Positions 8,044 through 16,158 of a stretch of 64,000 nt of DNA are shown here, in pieces. Origin of the DNA: an uncultured Collinsella sp. (GTDB lineage: Bacteria; Actinomycetota; Coriobacteriia; Coriobacteriales; Coriobacteriaceae); the NCBI GenBank assembly GCA_938005465.1, contig CALLNU010000020.1, positions 1 to 64,000 on the forward strand. Reading direction: 5' to 3'. Below the pieces are notes generated by a model, which saw only the letters and a program-made list of their open reading frames with translations, searched no databases and was not told the origin of the DNA. A program made the position numbers and the translations under genes. The number at the start of each line of letters is the position of its first letter. The first letter of the stretch is position 1.

Positions 8044-8084
8044 AAAACCTGCCAAAATAAACCTGTCCCTTTTCGGCAGGTTTT
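8044..8084 (-). terminator. Terminator for the minus-strand pseudouridine synthase operon
   Basis: A perfect 10-bp stem, AAAACCTGCC/GGCAGGTTTT, with a T-run on the minus strand. It overlaps the last bases of the pseudouridine synthase gene. Its loop carries a GGGACAGGTTTATTTTGG segment that resembles the GGGACAG repeats found beside other terminators in the window. Confidence 0.65.
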
Positions 8085-8742
8085 AGGGCTCCCAGGGGCA
8101 GGGGGCTTCGATGTGGATGTGCTCGCCGGTTACGGGATGCGTGAAGGACACGCTGTGGGCGTGGAGCATCAGGCCGCAGGGGCGCGGCGTTCCGTACAGG
8201 TCGTCGCCAACCAGGGGGTGACGCTCGCTGGCCAGGTGCACGCGAATCTGATGCTTGCGGCCGGTGAGCAGCTCAACATCGATATACGAACGCGCGGGCA
8301 GGCCTCGGCGGCTCTTAAGGCGCTTGAGTACCTTGACGCGCGTCTGAGAGGGCTTTCCGCTGGCGCCGACACGCATCTTGCGGCTATCGTGGCGATCGCG
8401 AGCGATAGGCTTGTCGATGAGCTTCTCGTTCCAGTCGATTTTGCCCTCGGCGAGCGCCAGATAGTGCTTTTCGAACGCGTGGTCGATGACCATCTGGTCA
8501 AAGGCGGGCTGCGTCTGCTTGTCGAGCGAGAACAGCACCACGCCGGTGGTGTCACGGTCCAGGCGATTGAGCGGCTGCATGTCGGTCGCGGCAAAGCCGT
8601 CGCCCATCGCCAGCAGCAGGTCGCTGGCGTAGTCGGTGAGCGTGCGTTCACCGGTGCCGTCGCCGTGGACGATCATGCCGGCGGGCTTGTCGATGGCCAT
8701 GAGCCAGGCATCGCAGTAGAGGACTTGAGGTTCTTCGTTCAC
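8083..8742 (-). CDS. RluA-family RNA pseudouridine synthase
   Basis: The 219-residue product shows the RluA-family catalytic motif NRLDRDTTGVVLF, with the catalytic aspartate within RLDRDT. It also has IDKPAGMIVH at the start and LLTGRKHQIRVHLA. It converts uridine to pseudouridine in rRNA or tRNA. There is no N-terminal S4 domain, so it is a short RluA/RluC-type protein. It starts 15 bp after the stop of the upstream U32 gene on the same strand, so the two RNA-modification-type genes likely share one transcript. The target site cannot be told from sequence. Confidence 0.9.
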   Translation of the reverse strand: MNEEPQVLYCDAWLMAIDKPAGMIVHGDGTGERTLTDYASDLLLAMGDGFAATDMQPLNRLDRDTTGVVLFSLDKQTQPAFDQMVIDHAFEKHYLALAEGKIDWNEKLIDKPIARDRHDSRKMRVGASGKPSQTRVKVLKRLKSRRGLPARSYIDVELLTGRKHQIRVHLASERHPLVGDDLYGTPRPCGLMLHAHSVSFTHPVTGEHIHIEAPCPWEP

Positions 8743-8757
8743 GTGTAAGCCTTTCGG

Positions 8758-11253
8758 TTAGCTGATTCCCACAAACATGCAGCCCGAGGTCGCCCCGCGC
8801 AGGCGGGCGGCGGGCTTGCGGCCGGCTTGAGCCGCCTCGACGGCGCGACGGACGCGAGCGACGGCACGGCCAATCTCATCGGCCTCGAGCAGCGTTCCGT
8901 CCACCATAAGACGACGGACGCCGGCGTCGAGCAGCTGCGGTACCTGCGGCGTGAGGTCGATGGGGTAGGCATCGTACAGGCGAGAGCGGCCGTGGATGTC
9001 AGTTCGGACGGGCATGACCTTTCCGTCGATATTCTTGAGCGAGAGCTTGCGGGCACGCAGGCGGCAGCTGGCACAATCGTGGATACAGCCGTTGGCAACC
9101 TGCAGAATGCAATGCTCGCTTGTCATGACGCGCGGGCGGCCAAAGACGGTGATGCCCAGAGCCGCGGGCGCGGCGGCGCCGAGCGAGACAATCTCGTCGA
9201 GTGTGATCTCGGGCGAGAGCCAAAACGCACCGGCTCCGCGCTCGGCAAGCGCCTCCATGCAGGGCGTGTTGTGCACCGGCAGGCAAGAGCGGACCTCCGC
9301 CGTGGCGCCAACCTGGGCGGCCAGCGCGAGCTCAGAGATGTTGCCAATATCGACCGTGGCACCGGCAACAACCCACGGGTCAACGCGCTCGTGGTCGACG
9401 GTGCGGCAGACCTCGTCGAGTACGGGTACAATGCCCTGCTCAAGTGCATCGGCGGGGGAGACACCGGCTGCCTCGAGCGCATCGGTGGTCATGTAGATGC
9501 GCGTTGCACCCTCCGCGCGGGCGGCCTCGGCGGCCTCGAGCGAGGTGACGGTGGTGCAGATCTGCGGCTCATCGCGGCAGTGCTCGGGCGCGGGGCGGGA
9601 ATTACTGGTTACAATCGCCGGCAGCTCGAGCGTTTTCGCGCGCTCCTCGTACGGTGCCAGAATGGCCTCTTCCAGCGCCTTACAAGCGGCGGCGCGCACC
9701 TTGTGCACGGCGGAAAAGCCCATACCGCAGCCGGCGTCGAGCGAAACGTCAAAGCTCGCGGCCTCAAAGGGAGAGGAGCCCATGCGCCCGACGTGCTCAA
9801 CCAGATCGGACGCCTCGACCGCGCGGGTCTTGGCGGCCTCGACGGTAAAGCCCGTGGCCGTGGCCGTAAGCGAAGGATCGTCGCAACAGGTGAGCGTAAC
9901 GGCAAACGGCTCGCCCAGACGCGCCACAACGGACACGTCTACGGCGCGGCGGCGCAGCACATCGCGCTTGAGTGCGGCGCCGGCGGCGTCAATGGCGCGC
10001 TGGCTTCGAATCACGCGCACGCGGCAGCCCTCGGGCATGCTACGGGGCACGCGACACTCGATAACATCGCCGGCAGCGGCATCATCGGCGGCAATGGTGG
10101 TCAGGAACTGGTCAAACTCGTTATCGTGGCGAAGCTCCAGCAGGTCGCCCTTGCCCACGGGCTCAAGCAGCTCAATGCGGGCGATGGCGGCGCGGCGACG
10201 GCGATCGTCGGGCTTTAGTCCGCGTACATCGCGGTTGGCCAGACGGCTGCCCAGCACCGTGCCCACAATCTGGCCGCGGTTGTTGGAGCGCTCGTAGCTC
10301 ATCATCTCGTCGCCCGAGGTGCCATCCTGGTAGGCGTGCGTAAAGTCGCGATTAAAGCAGCGCTTGAGCTGGCGCTGGCGAGCGGCGTCCTCGTGCTTAT
10401 CTACGGCGACCCCGGCCAGCATGTCATCAATCTGGTGACGGTACACATCGACGATGGAGTACACGTAATCGGGAGCCTTCATGCGGCCCTCGAGCTTGAG
10501 CGATGCGGCGCCGGCGTCATACAGACGGCGAACAAGCTGCGACGTGTTAGTGTCGCGCGGGCATAGCGCGCGCTCGCGACCGGCAGGGGAGAGCGAGCGG
10601 CCGTTCTCGTCGATCAGCTCGTAAGGCAGGCGACAGGGCTGAGCGCACATGCCGCGGTTGGCCGAGCGGCCCGCCATGGCAAAGCTCGACAGCAGGCACA
10701 GACCCGAGTAGCAAAAGCAGATGGCGCCGTGGCTAAAGACCTCGAGGTCCACATCGGGCGCGGCGTTGTGAATGGCGGCGATCTCGTCGATGGAGAGCTC
10801 GCGCGAGAGAGTCACGCGGTCGGCGCCCTGCTCGCGGCACCAAAGCGTTCCGCGGTCATCATGGATGTTCGCCTGGGTCGAGATGTGCGTCTCGATGCCG
10901 GGCATCGTGCGCTTGACCTCAAAGAACAGGCCCCAGTCCTGGATGATGAAGGCGTCGGCGCCCAGCGTGGAGCAGCGATGGATGAGTTGCAGCGCATCGC
11001 CCATCTCGGACTGCTTGATGACGATGTTGACCGTGACGTAGACGCGCGACCCGGCTAGATGTGCGGCGCGGCAGGCTTGCTCAAAGGCCTCGTCGGTAAA
11101 GTTGGTGGCCTTGCGGCGGGCGTTGAAGCTGCCCATGCCGCAATAGATGGCGTCTGCCCCCGCGGCGAGTGCGGCGGCAAAGGGCTCGGGCCCTCCGGCG
11201 GGCGCCAAAAGCTCGGGTCTGCGGTTGGTGGTTCGACTGGCGGTTGCGGTCAT
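8758..11253 (-). CDS. U32-family protein (RlhA/TrhP-like), long form
   Basis: The 831-residue protein opens with ELLAPAGGPEPFAAALAAGADAIYCG and carries the U32 signature EVFSHGAICFCYSGLCLLSS with its conserved cysteines, followed by CAQPCRLPYE. Known U32 proteins include peptidase-like YhbU/YhbV and the RNA hydroxylation factors RlhA (23S rRNA) and TrhP (tRNA uridine-34). The C-terminal ~450 residues form a further domain region of the kind seen in RlhA-type proteins. A second Cys cluster near the C-terminus (CILQVANGCIHDCASC) could bind a metal. It is followed by a pseudouridine synthase in the same operon, favouring an RNA-modification role. A second, shorter paralogue lies at 59088-61046. 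Confidence 0.85.
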   Translation of the reverse strand: MTATASRTTNRRPELLAPAGGPEPFAAALAAGADAIYCGMGSFNARRKATNFTDEAFEQACRAAHLAGSRVYVTVNIVIKQSEMGDALQLIHRCSTLGADAFIIQDWGLFFEVKRTMPGIETHISTQANIHDDRGTLWCREQGADRVTLSRELSIDEIAAIHNAAPDVDLEVFSHGAICFCYSGLCLLSSFAMAGRSANRGMCAQPCRLPYELIDENGRSLSPAGRERALCPRDTNTSQLVRRLYDAGAASLKLEGRMKAPDYVYSIVDVYRHQIDDMLAGVAVDKHEDAARQRQLKRCFNRDFTHAYQDGTSGDEMMSYERSNNRGQIVGTVLGSRLANRDVRGLKPDDRRRRAAIARIELLEPVGKGDLLELRHDNEFDQFLTTIAADDAAAGDVIECRVPRSMPEGCRVRVIRSQRAIDAAGAALKRDVLRRRAVDVSVVARLGEPFAVTLTCCDDPSLTATATGFTVEAAKTRAVEASDLVEHVGRMGSSPFEAASFDVSLDAGCGMGFSAVHKVRAAACKALEEAILAPYEERAKTLELPAIVTSNSRPAPEHCRDEPQICTTVTSLEAAEAARAEGATRIYMTTDALEAAGVSPADALEQGIVPVLDEVCRTVDHERVDPWVVAGATVDIGNISELALAAQVGATAEVRSCLPVHNTPCMEALAERGAGAFWLSPEITLDEIVSLGAAAPAALGITVFGRPRVMTSEHCILQVANGCIHDCASCRLRARKLSLKNIDGKVMPVRTDIHGRSRLYDAYPIDLTPQVPQLLDAGVRRLMVDGTLLEADEIGRAVARVRRAVEAAQAGRKPAARLRGATSGCMFVGIS

Positions 11254-11552
11254 ATCCTGCCTTTCAAAATGCTTAGATATTCAAAAGTATAGTGGTGCCG
11301 TTGCGGCAGGCGATGCCCGTGCTCCAAGCGGGATAAAGTCTTCAGCAGCTTGGGCTGGCTGACCCCGTGGAGAACCGTTCAGCGGTTCGGGGAAACCGTT
11401 GGGCGATAAAATATTCTCGTAAACTGATAATATTCTTGCATCAAACAGAAACCTTGAGTACTATCCCAATCAAGCGCGGTGTTCAGACCGAACTGTGCCT
11501 CCCGGTGCGAACGCCGCGCTCACGCTCTCTATCTGATCGTAAGGAGAAAAAC
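11254..11552. promoter_or_regulatory. Divergent region between the U32 gene and ridA
   Basis: About 300 bp separate the U32 start (minus) from the ridA start (plus). A GAACCG/CGGTTC stem flanked by CCCC/GGGG lies near 11361-11391. An AT-rich segment with mirrored AATATTC and GATAAT elements near 11408-11436 is the most likely promoter region. No gene is seen. Confidence 0.4.
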
Positions 11553-11930
11553 ATGAGCAAGACCGTCGTGTCTTCCGATAACGCACCCGCAGCCATCGGC
11601 CCGTATTCCCCTGGTATCCAGACCGGCAACATGGTGTTTCTGTCCGGCCAGCTGGGCATCGACCCCGCAACCGGCAAGATGCCCGAGGGCGTCGAGGCCC
11701 AGGCTAAGCAGTCCCTTGCTAACGTCGAGGCGCTGCTGACCGCTGCCGGCGCCACCTTTGCCGATGTCGTCAAGACCACGGTCTACCTGGCCGACATCGC
11801 CGACTTCGCTGCCGTGAACGAGATCTACGCTTCCAAGTTCGAGGCTCCGTTCCCCGCGCGCAGCGCTTTCCAGGTTGCCGCCCTTCCGGCCGGCGGTCTG
11901 GTCGAGATCGAGGTCGTCGCCGCTCTCTAA
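11553..11930 (+). CDS. ridA: RidA-family enamine/imine deaminase
   Basis: The 125-residue product matches RidA (YjgF/YER057c): APAAIGPYSPGIQ near the N-terminus, the LAN-type SLANVEALLTAAGATFADVVKTTVYL helix region split across two strands, and FPARSAFQVAALP with the conserved arginine that binds the substrate carboxylate. RidA hydrolyses reactive 2-aminoacrylate and other imines released by PLP enzymes. The start chosen follows TAAGGAGAAAAAC; the frame is open further upstream but without family similarity. A PLP ammonia-lyase that would release such enamines, ygeX, lies elsewhere in the window. Confidence 0.95.
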   Translation: MSKTVVSSDNAPAAIGPYSPGIQTGNMVFLSGQLGIDPATGKMPEGVEAQAKQSLANVEALLTAAGATFADVVKTTVYLADIADFAAVNEIYASKFEAPFPARSAFQVAALPAGGLVEIEVVAAL

Positions 11931-11960
11931 GGCGTTGGCAACAACTAAACATGACATGCA

Positions 11961-11999
11961 AAAAGACCCTGCAGCGCGTGTGAACTGCAGGGTCTTTTG
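11961..11999 (+). terminator. Terminator after ridA
   Basis: A perfect 14-bp stem, AAAAGACCCTGCAG/CTGCAGGGTCTTTT, with a 10-nt loop. It may act in both directions, closing the minus-strand regulator gene as well. A GGGGACGGAGG-type repeat (minus orientation) follows near 12022-12045. Confidence 0.88.
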
Positions 12000-12054
12000 T
12001 CAAGCGATGCGACAAAAATGATCCGTTTTCCTCCGTCCCCAAGGAGTCAGCGGG

Positions 12055-12711
12055 TTAGCCTTCCTTGCGGACTTTTTGCAGGTAGCGGTAGACGCTGGGC
12101 TCCGAGATGCCCAGCGCGGTGGCGGCGCAGGCTACGGCGCCCTTGAGCATGAACACTCCGTTGCCGTTGAGGTGGCGAATGACGTCCACGCGGTCGCTTT
12201 GACCAAGCGACGCCACATCCAGCCCGCGAGCGCTCAGCAGCTCGGCAATGCTGCGGTCGATGAGCTCCTGTGTGGACTCCGAAAGGCTTTCGACCTCGAT
12301 AGAGGCGGGCTCCGTGCGCGTCGGCGCCGCGTCGAAGCACGCCATGAGCTGCTGTGCCATGGCGTTGATGGAGCGCACGGTCGAGAGGTCGGTGTTGACG
12401 CAGAGCATGCCGACGATCTCGTCATTCTCGCGGATAAAGTACGTCGCTGACTCCAATGTCTTGCCACCGGCACCGCGGCCCTCGTAGCCCGTAATAAACG
12501 GCAGGTCACGATACTTGGCGTCGTGCATGATCTTGAGTGCCAGGTCGGTGGCGGGACCGCCGACCTTGCGGCCGCTCACGATGCCGTTGCGAATATCAAC
12601 GATGGCGTGGTCGGGATCCGAGAAATCGTGCAGCACGATTTCGCTGTTTTTGCCGAGTATCTGCTCCAGAAAATCGACCATCGGCAAAAAGCGACGTACG
12701 GTCTCGTTCAC
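12055..12711 (-). CDS. YheO/DauR-type regulator (PAS-like plus HTH)
   Basis: The 218-residue product has an N-terminal YheO-like PAS domain (ILGKNSEIVLHDFSDPDHAIVDIRNG, then TYFIRENDEIVGMLCVN) and a C-terminal HTH (CAATALGISEPSVYRYLQKVR). The start is taken as GTG because AAAGGAG lies six bases upstream; the frame is open to 12852 but the extra residues do not fit the family. E. coli relatives include DauR, a repressor of D-arginine catabolism. It is divergent from the purine permease at 13064 and probably controls it. A paralogue occupies the same position relative to ygeX at 33955-34608. Confidence 0.85.
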   Translation of the reverse strand: MNETVRRFLPMVDFLEQILGKNSEIVLHDFSDPDHAIVDIRNGIVSGRKVGGPATDLALKIMHDAKYRDLPFITGYEGRGAGGKTLESATYFIRENDEIVGMLCVNTDLSTVRSINAMAQQLMACFDAAPTRTEPASIEVESLSESTQELIDRSIAELLSARGLDVASLGQSDRVDVIRHLNGNGVFMLKGAVACAATALGISEPSVYRYLQKVRKEG

Positions 12712-13063
12712 GGGCAACTCCTTTGGGTGAAATCGGAAATGTTCATAACAATTTTTTCTCATGGTAACACGCTGCCCATCATCTCGTATATCCGCAGGTA
12801 CATTGCGTAATGCAGACGAACGGTAGGAATTTAGCGGTAAACGGTTGACCAAAAGAAAAGTTAGATGGTATTTTGACCAGACACTTTCCTGACCTGCGGA
12901 AATGCGTTATTTCAGCTGAAGAATAGTCTGATAACAAAAAATTATTATTGAGAATGAGAATCATCTTTAATACGATATGCAATGAAGGCACAACCTCAAC
13001 CCCGCACTGCGTCACAATAGAGCGTTAGATGCGAAAACAACTACTTCGAGGATTGGTGGTCAA
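12712..13063. promoter_or_regulatory. Divergent control region, regulator and purine permease
   Basis: This is a 352-bp AT-rich region without a gene. It carries the permease promoter at 12948-12976 and a Fur-box-like sequence at 12950-12968. A TTGACCA motif is repeated near 12847 and 12875. The minus-strand regulator promoter must also lie here, but I could not place it. Confidence 0.55.
12948..12976 (+). promoter_or_regulatory. Permease promoter with embedded Fur-like box
   Basis: The -35 TTGAGA (12948-12953) and -10 TACGAT (12971-12976) are spaced by exactly 17 bp. Between them, 12950-12968 matches the classical 19-bp Fur consensus at 14 positions (core GAGAATGAGAATCAT). A protein bound there would block RNA polymerase. 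Which metalloregulator would act is not known. Confidence 0.55.
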
Positions 13064-14458
13064 ATGACCCAGGAGACGGTTACGAACGGCACTGAAGCCC
13101 TGTTCACTCGCGAAGGCATGCCTCCCGTTAAGGAAATGATCCCGTGTGCCCTTCAGCACGTACTGGCATCGTTTGCCGGCATCATTACCCCGGCGGTCAT
13201 CATGGCCGGCGTCTACGGCTTTAATAGCCAGCAGAGCACCGACATCATCCAGGTCGCGCTCATTCTTTCGGCGATCGATACGGCCCTTCAGGCCTTCGCT
13301 CCCTTCCGTCGTATCGGCGGCGGCCTGCCCATCGTCATGGGCGTTTCGTTCGCGTTCCTGCCGGCCCTGCAGGCCATGGGTGCCTCGGGTTTTAGCTTTG
13401 GCGCGCTGCTGGGCGGCGAGATTGTCGGCGGTGCCGTCGCGGTCCTCTTTGGTCTGGCCTACAGCAAGATCAAGTGGCTGTTCCCGCCCGTCGTGACCGG
13501 TACGGTCATCTTCTCCATTGGCGTCTCTCTCTATCCCACGGCCGTCAAGTACATGGCCGGCGGTATGGGTACGCCGCTGTGGGGCACCCCGCAGGCGTGG
13601 TGCGTCGCTCTTATCACCTTCGCCGTGGTCTTTGCGCTCGCCAACTTTGGCAAGGGCACGCTCAAGCTGGGATCCGTGTTCTTTGGCATGATCGTTGGTA
13701 TGATCGTCTCCATTCCCTTCGGCATGATCGACTTCTCCAGCGTCGCCACCGCCCAGGTCTTCGCCCTTCCCAAGCTCATGCCCTATGCGCTCGAGTTTGA
13801 TCCCGAGGTCTGCATTACCCTCGCCGTCGTGTTCCCCATGGTTGCCATCCAGGTTATCGGCGACGTCTCTGCCGCCTGCCTGGGCTCCATCGACCGTATG
13901 CCCACCGAGCGCGAGCTCTCCGGCGCTATCGTGTCCCAGGGCCTCACCTCTATGGTCGGCGGCCTGCTGGGCGGTCTTCCCACCAGCGCCCTTGGCCAGA
14001 ACGTGGGCATCATCTGCTCCAACAAGGTCGTCAACAAGTGGGTCTTTGTGATCATCGCGGCCGTCTTTGCCATCGCCGGCCTGTTCCCGCAGCTCTCTGC
14101 CGTCCTTTCCGCTATCCCGCAGCCCGTCATCGGCGGCGCGACCGTCGGCGTCTTTGGCACCATCACCATGAACGGCGTGCGCATGTTCACCCGCGAGGGC
14201 CTCACGCAGCGCACTACCACCATCGTCGGTACCTCCGTCGTCTTTGGCCTGGGTATCTGGATGGCCAGCGGTTGCCTTGCCGGCGAGGGTATGCCCACCT
14301 GGGTGCCCACCGTCATCGGCTCCAATGCCGTAACCCCCACCGCCATCATGGCCATTGTCCTTAACCTGATTCTTCCGCAGACGCCGGTCGTGGCTCAGCA
14401 CATCGATGCTGCCAAGGACGCTGCCGTGGATCTGGTCTTGCCCGAGAGCAAGAAGTAA
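13064..14458 (+). CDS. NCS2-family uracil/xanthine/urate permease
   Basis: The 464-residue polytopic membrane protein has the NCS2 (nucleobase:cation symporter-2) hallmarks: HVLASFAGIITPAVIMAG early in TM1, a GLPIVMGVSFAF segment, and the GQNVGIICSN motif corresponding to the family's QNxGxxxxT. Relatives UacT, XanP and XanQ import urate or xanthine with protons. It heads purine block A and is divergent from a YheO-type regulator. Its promoter carries a Fur-like box. Substrate is inferred as urate or xanthine from the ssnA-ygfK-xdhD neighbours; sequence alone does not separate them. Confidence 0.9.
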   Translation: MTQETVTNGTEALFTREGMPPVKEMIPCALQHVLASFAGIITPAVIMAGVYGFNSQQSTDIIQVALILSAIDTALQAFAPFRRIGGGLPIVMGVSFAFLPALQAMGASGFSFGALLGGEIVGGAVAVLFGLAYSKIKWLFPPVVTGTVIFSIGVSLYPTAVKYMAGGMGTPLWGTPQAWCVALITFAVVFALANFGKGTLKLGSVFFGMIVGMIVSIPFGMIDFSSVATAQVFALPKLMPYALEFDPEVCITLAVVFPMVAIQVIGDVSAACLGSIDRMPTERELSGAIVSQGLTSMVGGLLGGLPTSALGQNVGIICSNKVVNKWVFVIIAAVFAIAGLFPQLSAVLSAIPQPVIGGATVGVFGTITMNGVRMFTREGLTQRTTTIVGTSVVFGLGIWMASGCLAGEGMPTWVPTVIGSNAVTPTAIMAIVLNLILPQTPVVAQHIDAAKDAAVDLVLPESKK

Positions 14459-14653
14459 CCAATTCGGTGCTATTCGTCGGCGGGCGCATCGCCTCGTCCG
14501 CCGACGTCATGCGGCGCCAAGCCGCACTTCAAAGGGTTTGTCCCTTTGGTGAAGCGTTGACGGGAGAGGGCCCGTTTCCGGTGTAGGCCGGCGCTTCGCA
14601 CTCCGCCATGTCAGAGGTGTCAAACCCCGCCCCTGATGTTGAAGGGAGCATTT
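14459..14653 (+). other. Structured permease-ssnA spacer
   Basis: The 195-bp spacer contains two strong hairpins: a perfect 9-bp stem CGTCGGCGG/CCGCCGACG at 14475-14506 and a 6-bp stem TGCGGC/GCCGCA at 14510-14526. Further GC-rich pairings (AAAGGG/CCCTTT) follow. No T-run follows the first hairpin, so it is not a typical terminator. It may tune mRNA stability or act as an RNA sensor. Confidence 0.45.
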
Positions 14654-16009
14654 ATGCTTCTGGTCGCTAACGGTTCCGTCTTTACCCGCAATGCTCAGGC
14701 CCCGTTCATTCCAAACGGTGCGGTCGCCATTGACGGAGATACGATCGTCGAAGTGGGCCCCGAGTGCGAGCTCAAGGCCAAGTACCCGGATGCCGAGTAC
14801 GTCGATGCCCAGGGCAACCTCATCATGCCCGGACTCATCAACTGCCACACCCACATCTACTCGGGTCTGGCCCGCGGCCTTGCCATTAAGGGCTGCAACC
14901 CCACCAACTTCCTGGAGAATCTTGAGCAGCAGTGGTGGAAGATCGACGACAATCTGACGCTCGACGGCACCAAGGCAAGCGCCTATGCCACAATTCTGGA
15001 CTCCATTCGCGATGGTGTCACCACGATCTTCGACCACCACGCGAGCTTCTGCGAGATCCCGGGAAGCCTCTTTACCATTAAGGATGCAGCTCAGGAGCTG
15101 GGCATGCGTTCGTGCCTGTGCTACGAGGTCTCCGATCGCCGCGGCCAGGAAAAATGCAACCAGGCCATTGCCGAGAACGCCGAATTTGCCCAGTGGGCCG
15201 CCAAGGAGCGTCGCGATAACGACAACCATATGATCGCCGCCATGTTTGGCGGACATGCCACCTTTACGCTTTCGGACGAGACCATGGATAAGATGGCCGA
15301 GGCCAACAACGGCCTGACCGGCTTCCACATCCATGTGTGCGAGGGCATGAACGACGTGTGGGATTCCCGCCTCAACCGCGGCGGCATCAGCCCCGTCGAG
15401 CGCCTGCTGCAGCACAACCTGCTGGGTCCCGACACCATGCTGGGCCACTGCATCCACGTGACGCCTGCCGAGATGGATATCGTCAAGGAGTCCGGCACCT
15501 GGCTCGTCAACAACCCCGAATCCAATATGGGCAACGCCGTGGGCTGCGCCCCCGTGCTCGAGTTCTTCCGCCGCGGTATTCCCGTGTGCATGGGCACCGA
15601 TGCCTACACCCACGATATGCTCGAGAGCCTTAAGGTCTTCCTGATCATTCAGCGCCACAACGCCGCCATGCCCAACGTGGGCTGGTGCGAGGCCATGACC
15701 ATGCTGTTCGAGAACAACGCCAAGATGGCGAGCAAGTACTTCGATCGCAAGCTCGGCGTGCTCGAGGCCGGCGCTGCCGCCGACGTCATCGTCATGGACT
15801 ACAAGCCCTTTACGCCGCTGAGCGAGGAGAACATCGACGGCCACATGCTCTTTGGCATGATGGGTAAAAACTGCCGCACCACCATCATCAACGGCCGCGT
15901 CCTGTACAAGGATCGCGAGTTCGTTGGCATTGATGAGGACAAGATCAACGCGTGGACCATGGCTGAGTCCAAGAAGCTCTGGAGCACGCTCAACGATCGC
16001 ACCTACTAA
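14654..16009 (+). CDS. ssnA: Putative aminohydrolase SsnA
   Basis: The 451-residue amidohydrolase has HTHIYSG near residue 66, HIHVCEG, GHCIHV and MGTDAYTHD, the metal-binding residues of the cytosine/guanine-deaminase-like family. SsnA accompanies ygfK and xdhD in E. coli and in selenium-dependent molybdenum hydroxylase clusters, and has been tied to anaerobic urate degradation. The exact reaction is not settled from sequence; hydrolysis of a purine-derived ring is expected. The second of two in-frame ATGs is chosen because GAAGGGA lies seven bases upstream. Confidence 0.92.
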   Translation: MLLVANGSVFTRNAQAPFIPNGAVAIDGDTIVEVGPECELKAKYPDAEYVDAQGNLIMPGLINCHTHIYSGLARGLAIKGCNPTNFLENLEQQWWKIDDNLTLDGTKASAYATILDSIRDGVTTIFDHHASFCEIPGSLFTIKDAAQELGMRSCLCYEVSDRRGQEKCNQAIAENAEFAQWAAKERRDNDNHMIAAMFGGHATFTLSDETMDKMAEANNGLTGFHIHVCEGMNDVWDSRLNRGGISPVERLLQHNLLGPDTMLGHCIHVTPAEMDIVKESGTWLVNNPESNMGNAVGCAPVLEFFRRGIPVCMGTDAYTHDMLESLKVFLIIQRHNAAMPNVGWCEAMTMLFENNAKMASKYFDRKLGVLEAGAAADVIVMDYKPFTPLSEENIDGHMLFGMMGKNCRTTIINGRVLYKDREFVGIDEDKINAWTMAESKKLWSTLNDRTY

Positions 16010-16158
16010 TTCACAAGTAGATTCACGCGCGTCGGATGTTTCGCCGCATCCGGCGCGCGTATAGGCGACCTCCGCGGGGTCGCCGGCGCTGTGCTAGCGC
16101 TACACCGTATTTGCGCCCGCCGCGCGGTCTCGCCGGGCGTTACAGAGAGGAGCTCACT
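16010..16158 (+). other. Multi-hairpin ssnA-ygfK spacer
   Basis: Four GC-rich stems stand in a row in 149 bp: ACGCGCG...CGCGCGT at 16025-16060, GGCGACC/GGTCGCC at 16064-16084, GCGCT/AGCGC at 16086-16100 and CGCCCG/CGGGCG at 16114-16139. None has a T-run. The last ends 20 bases before the ygfK start codon, near its GAGAGGAG site. Confidence 0.5.
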
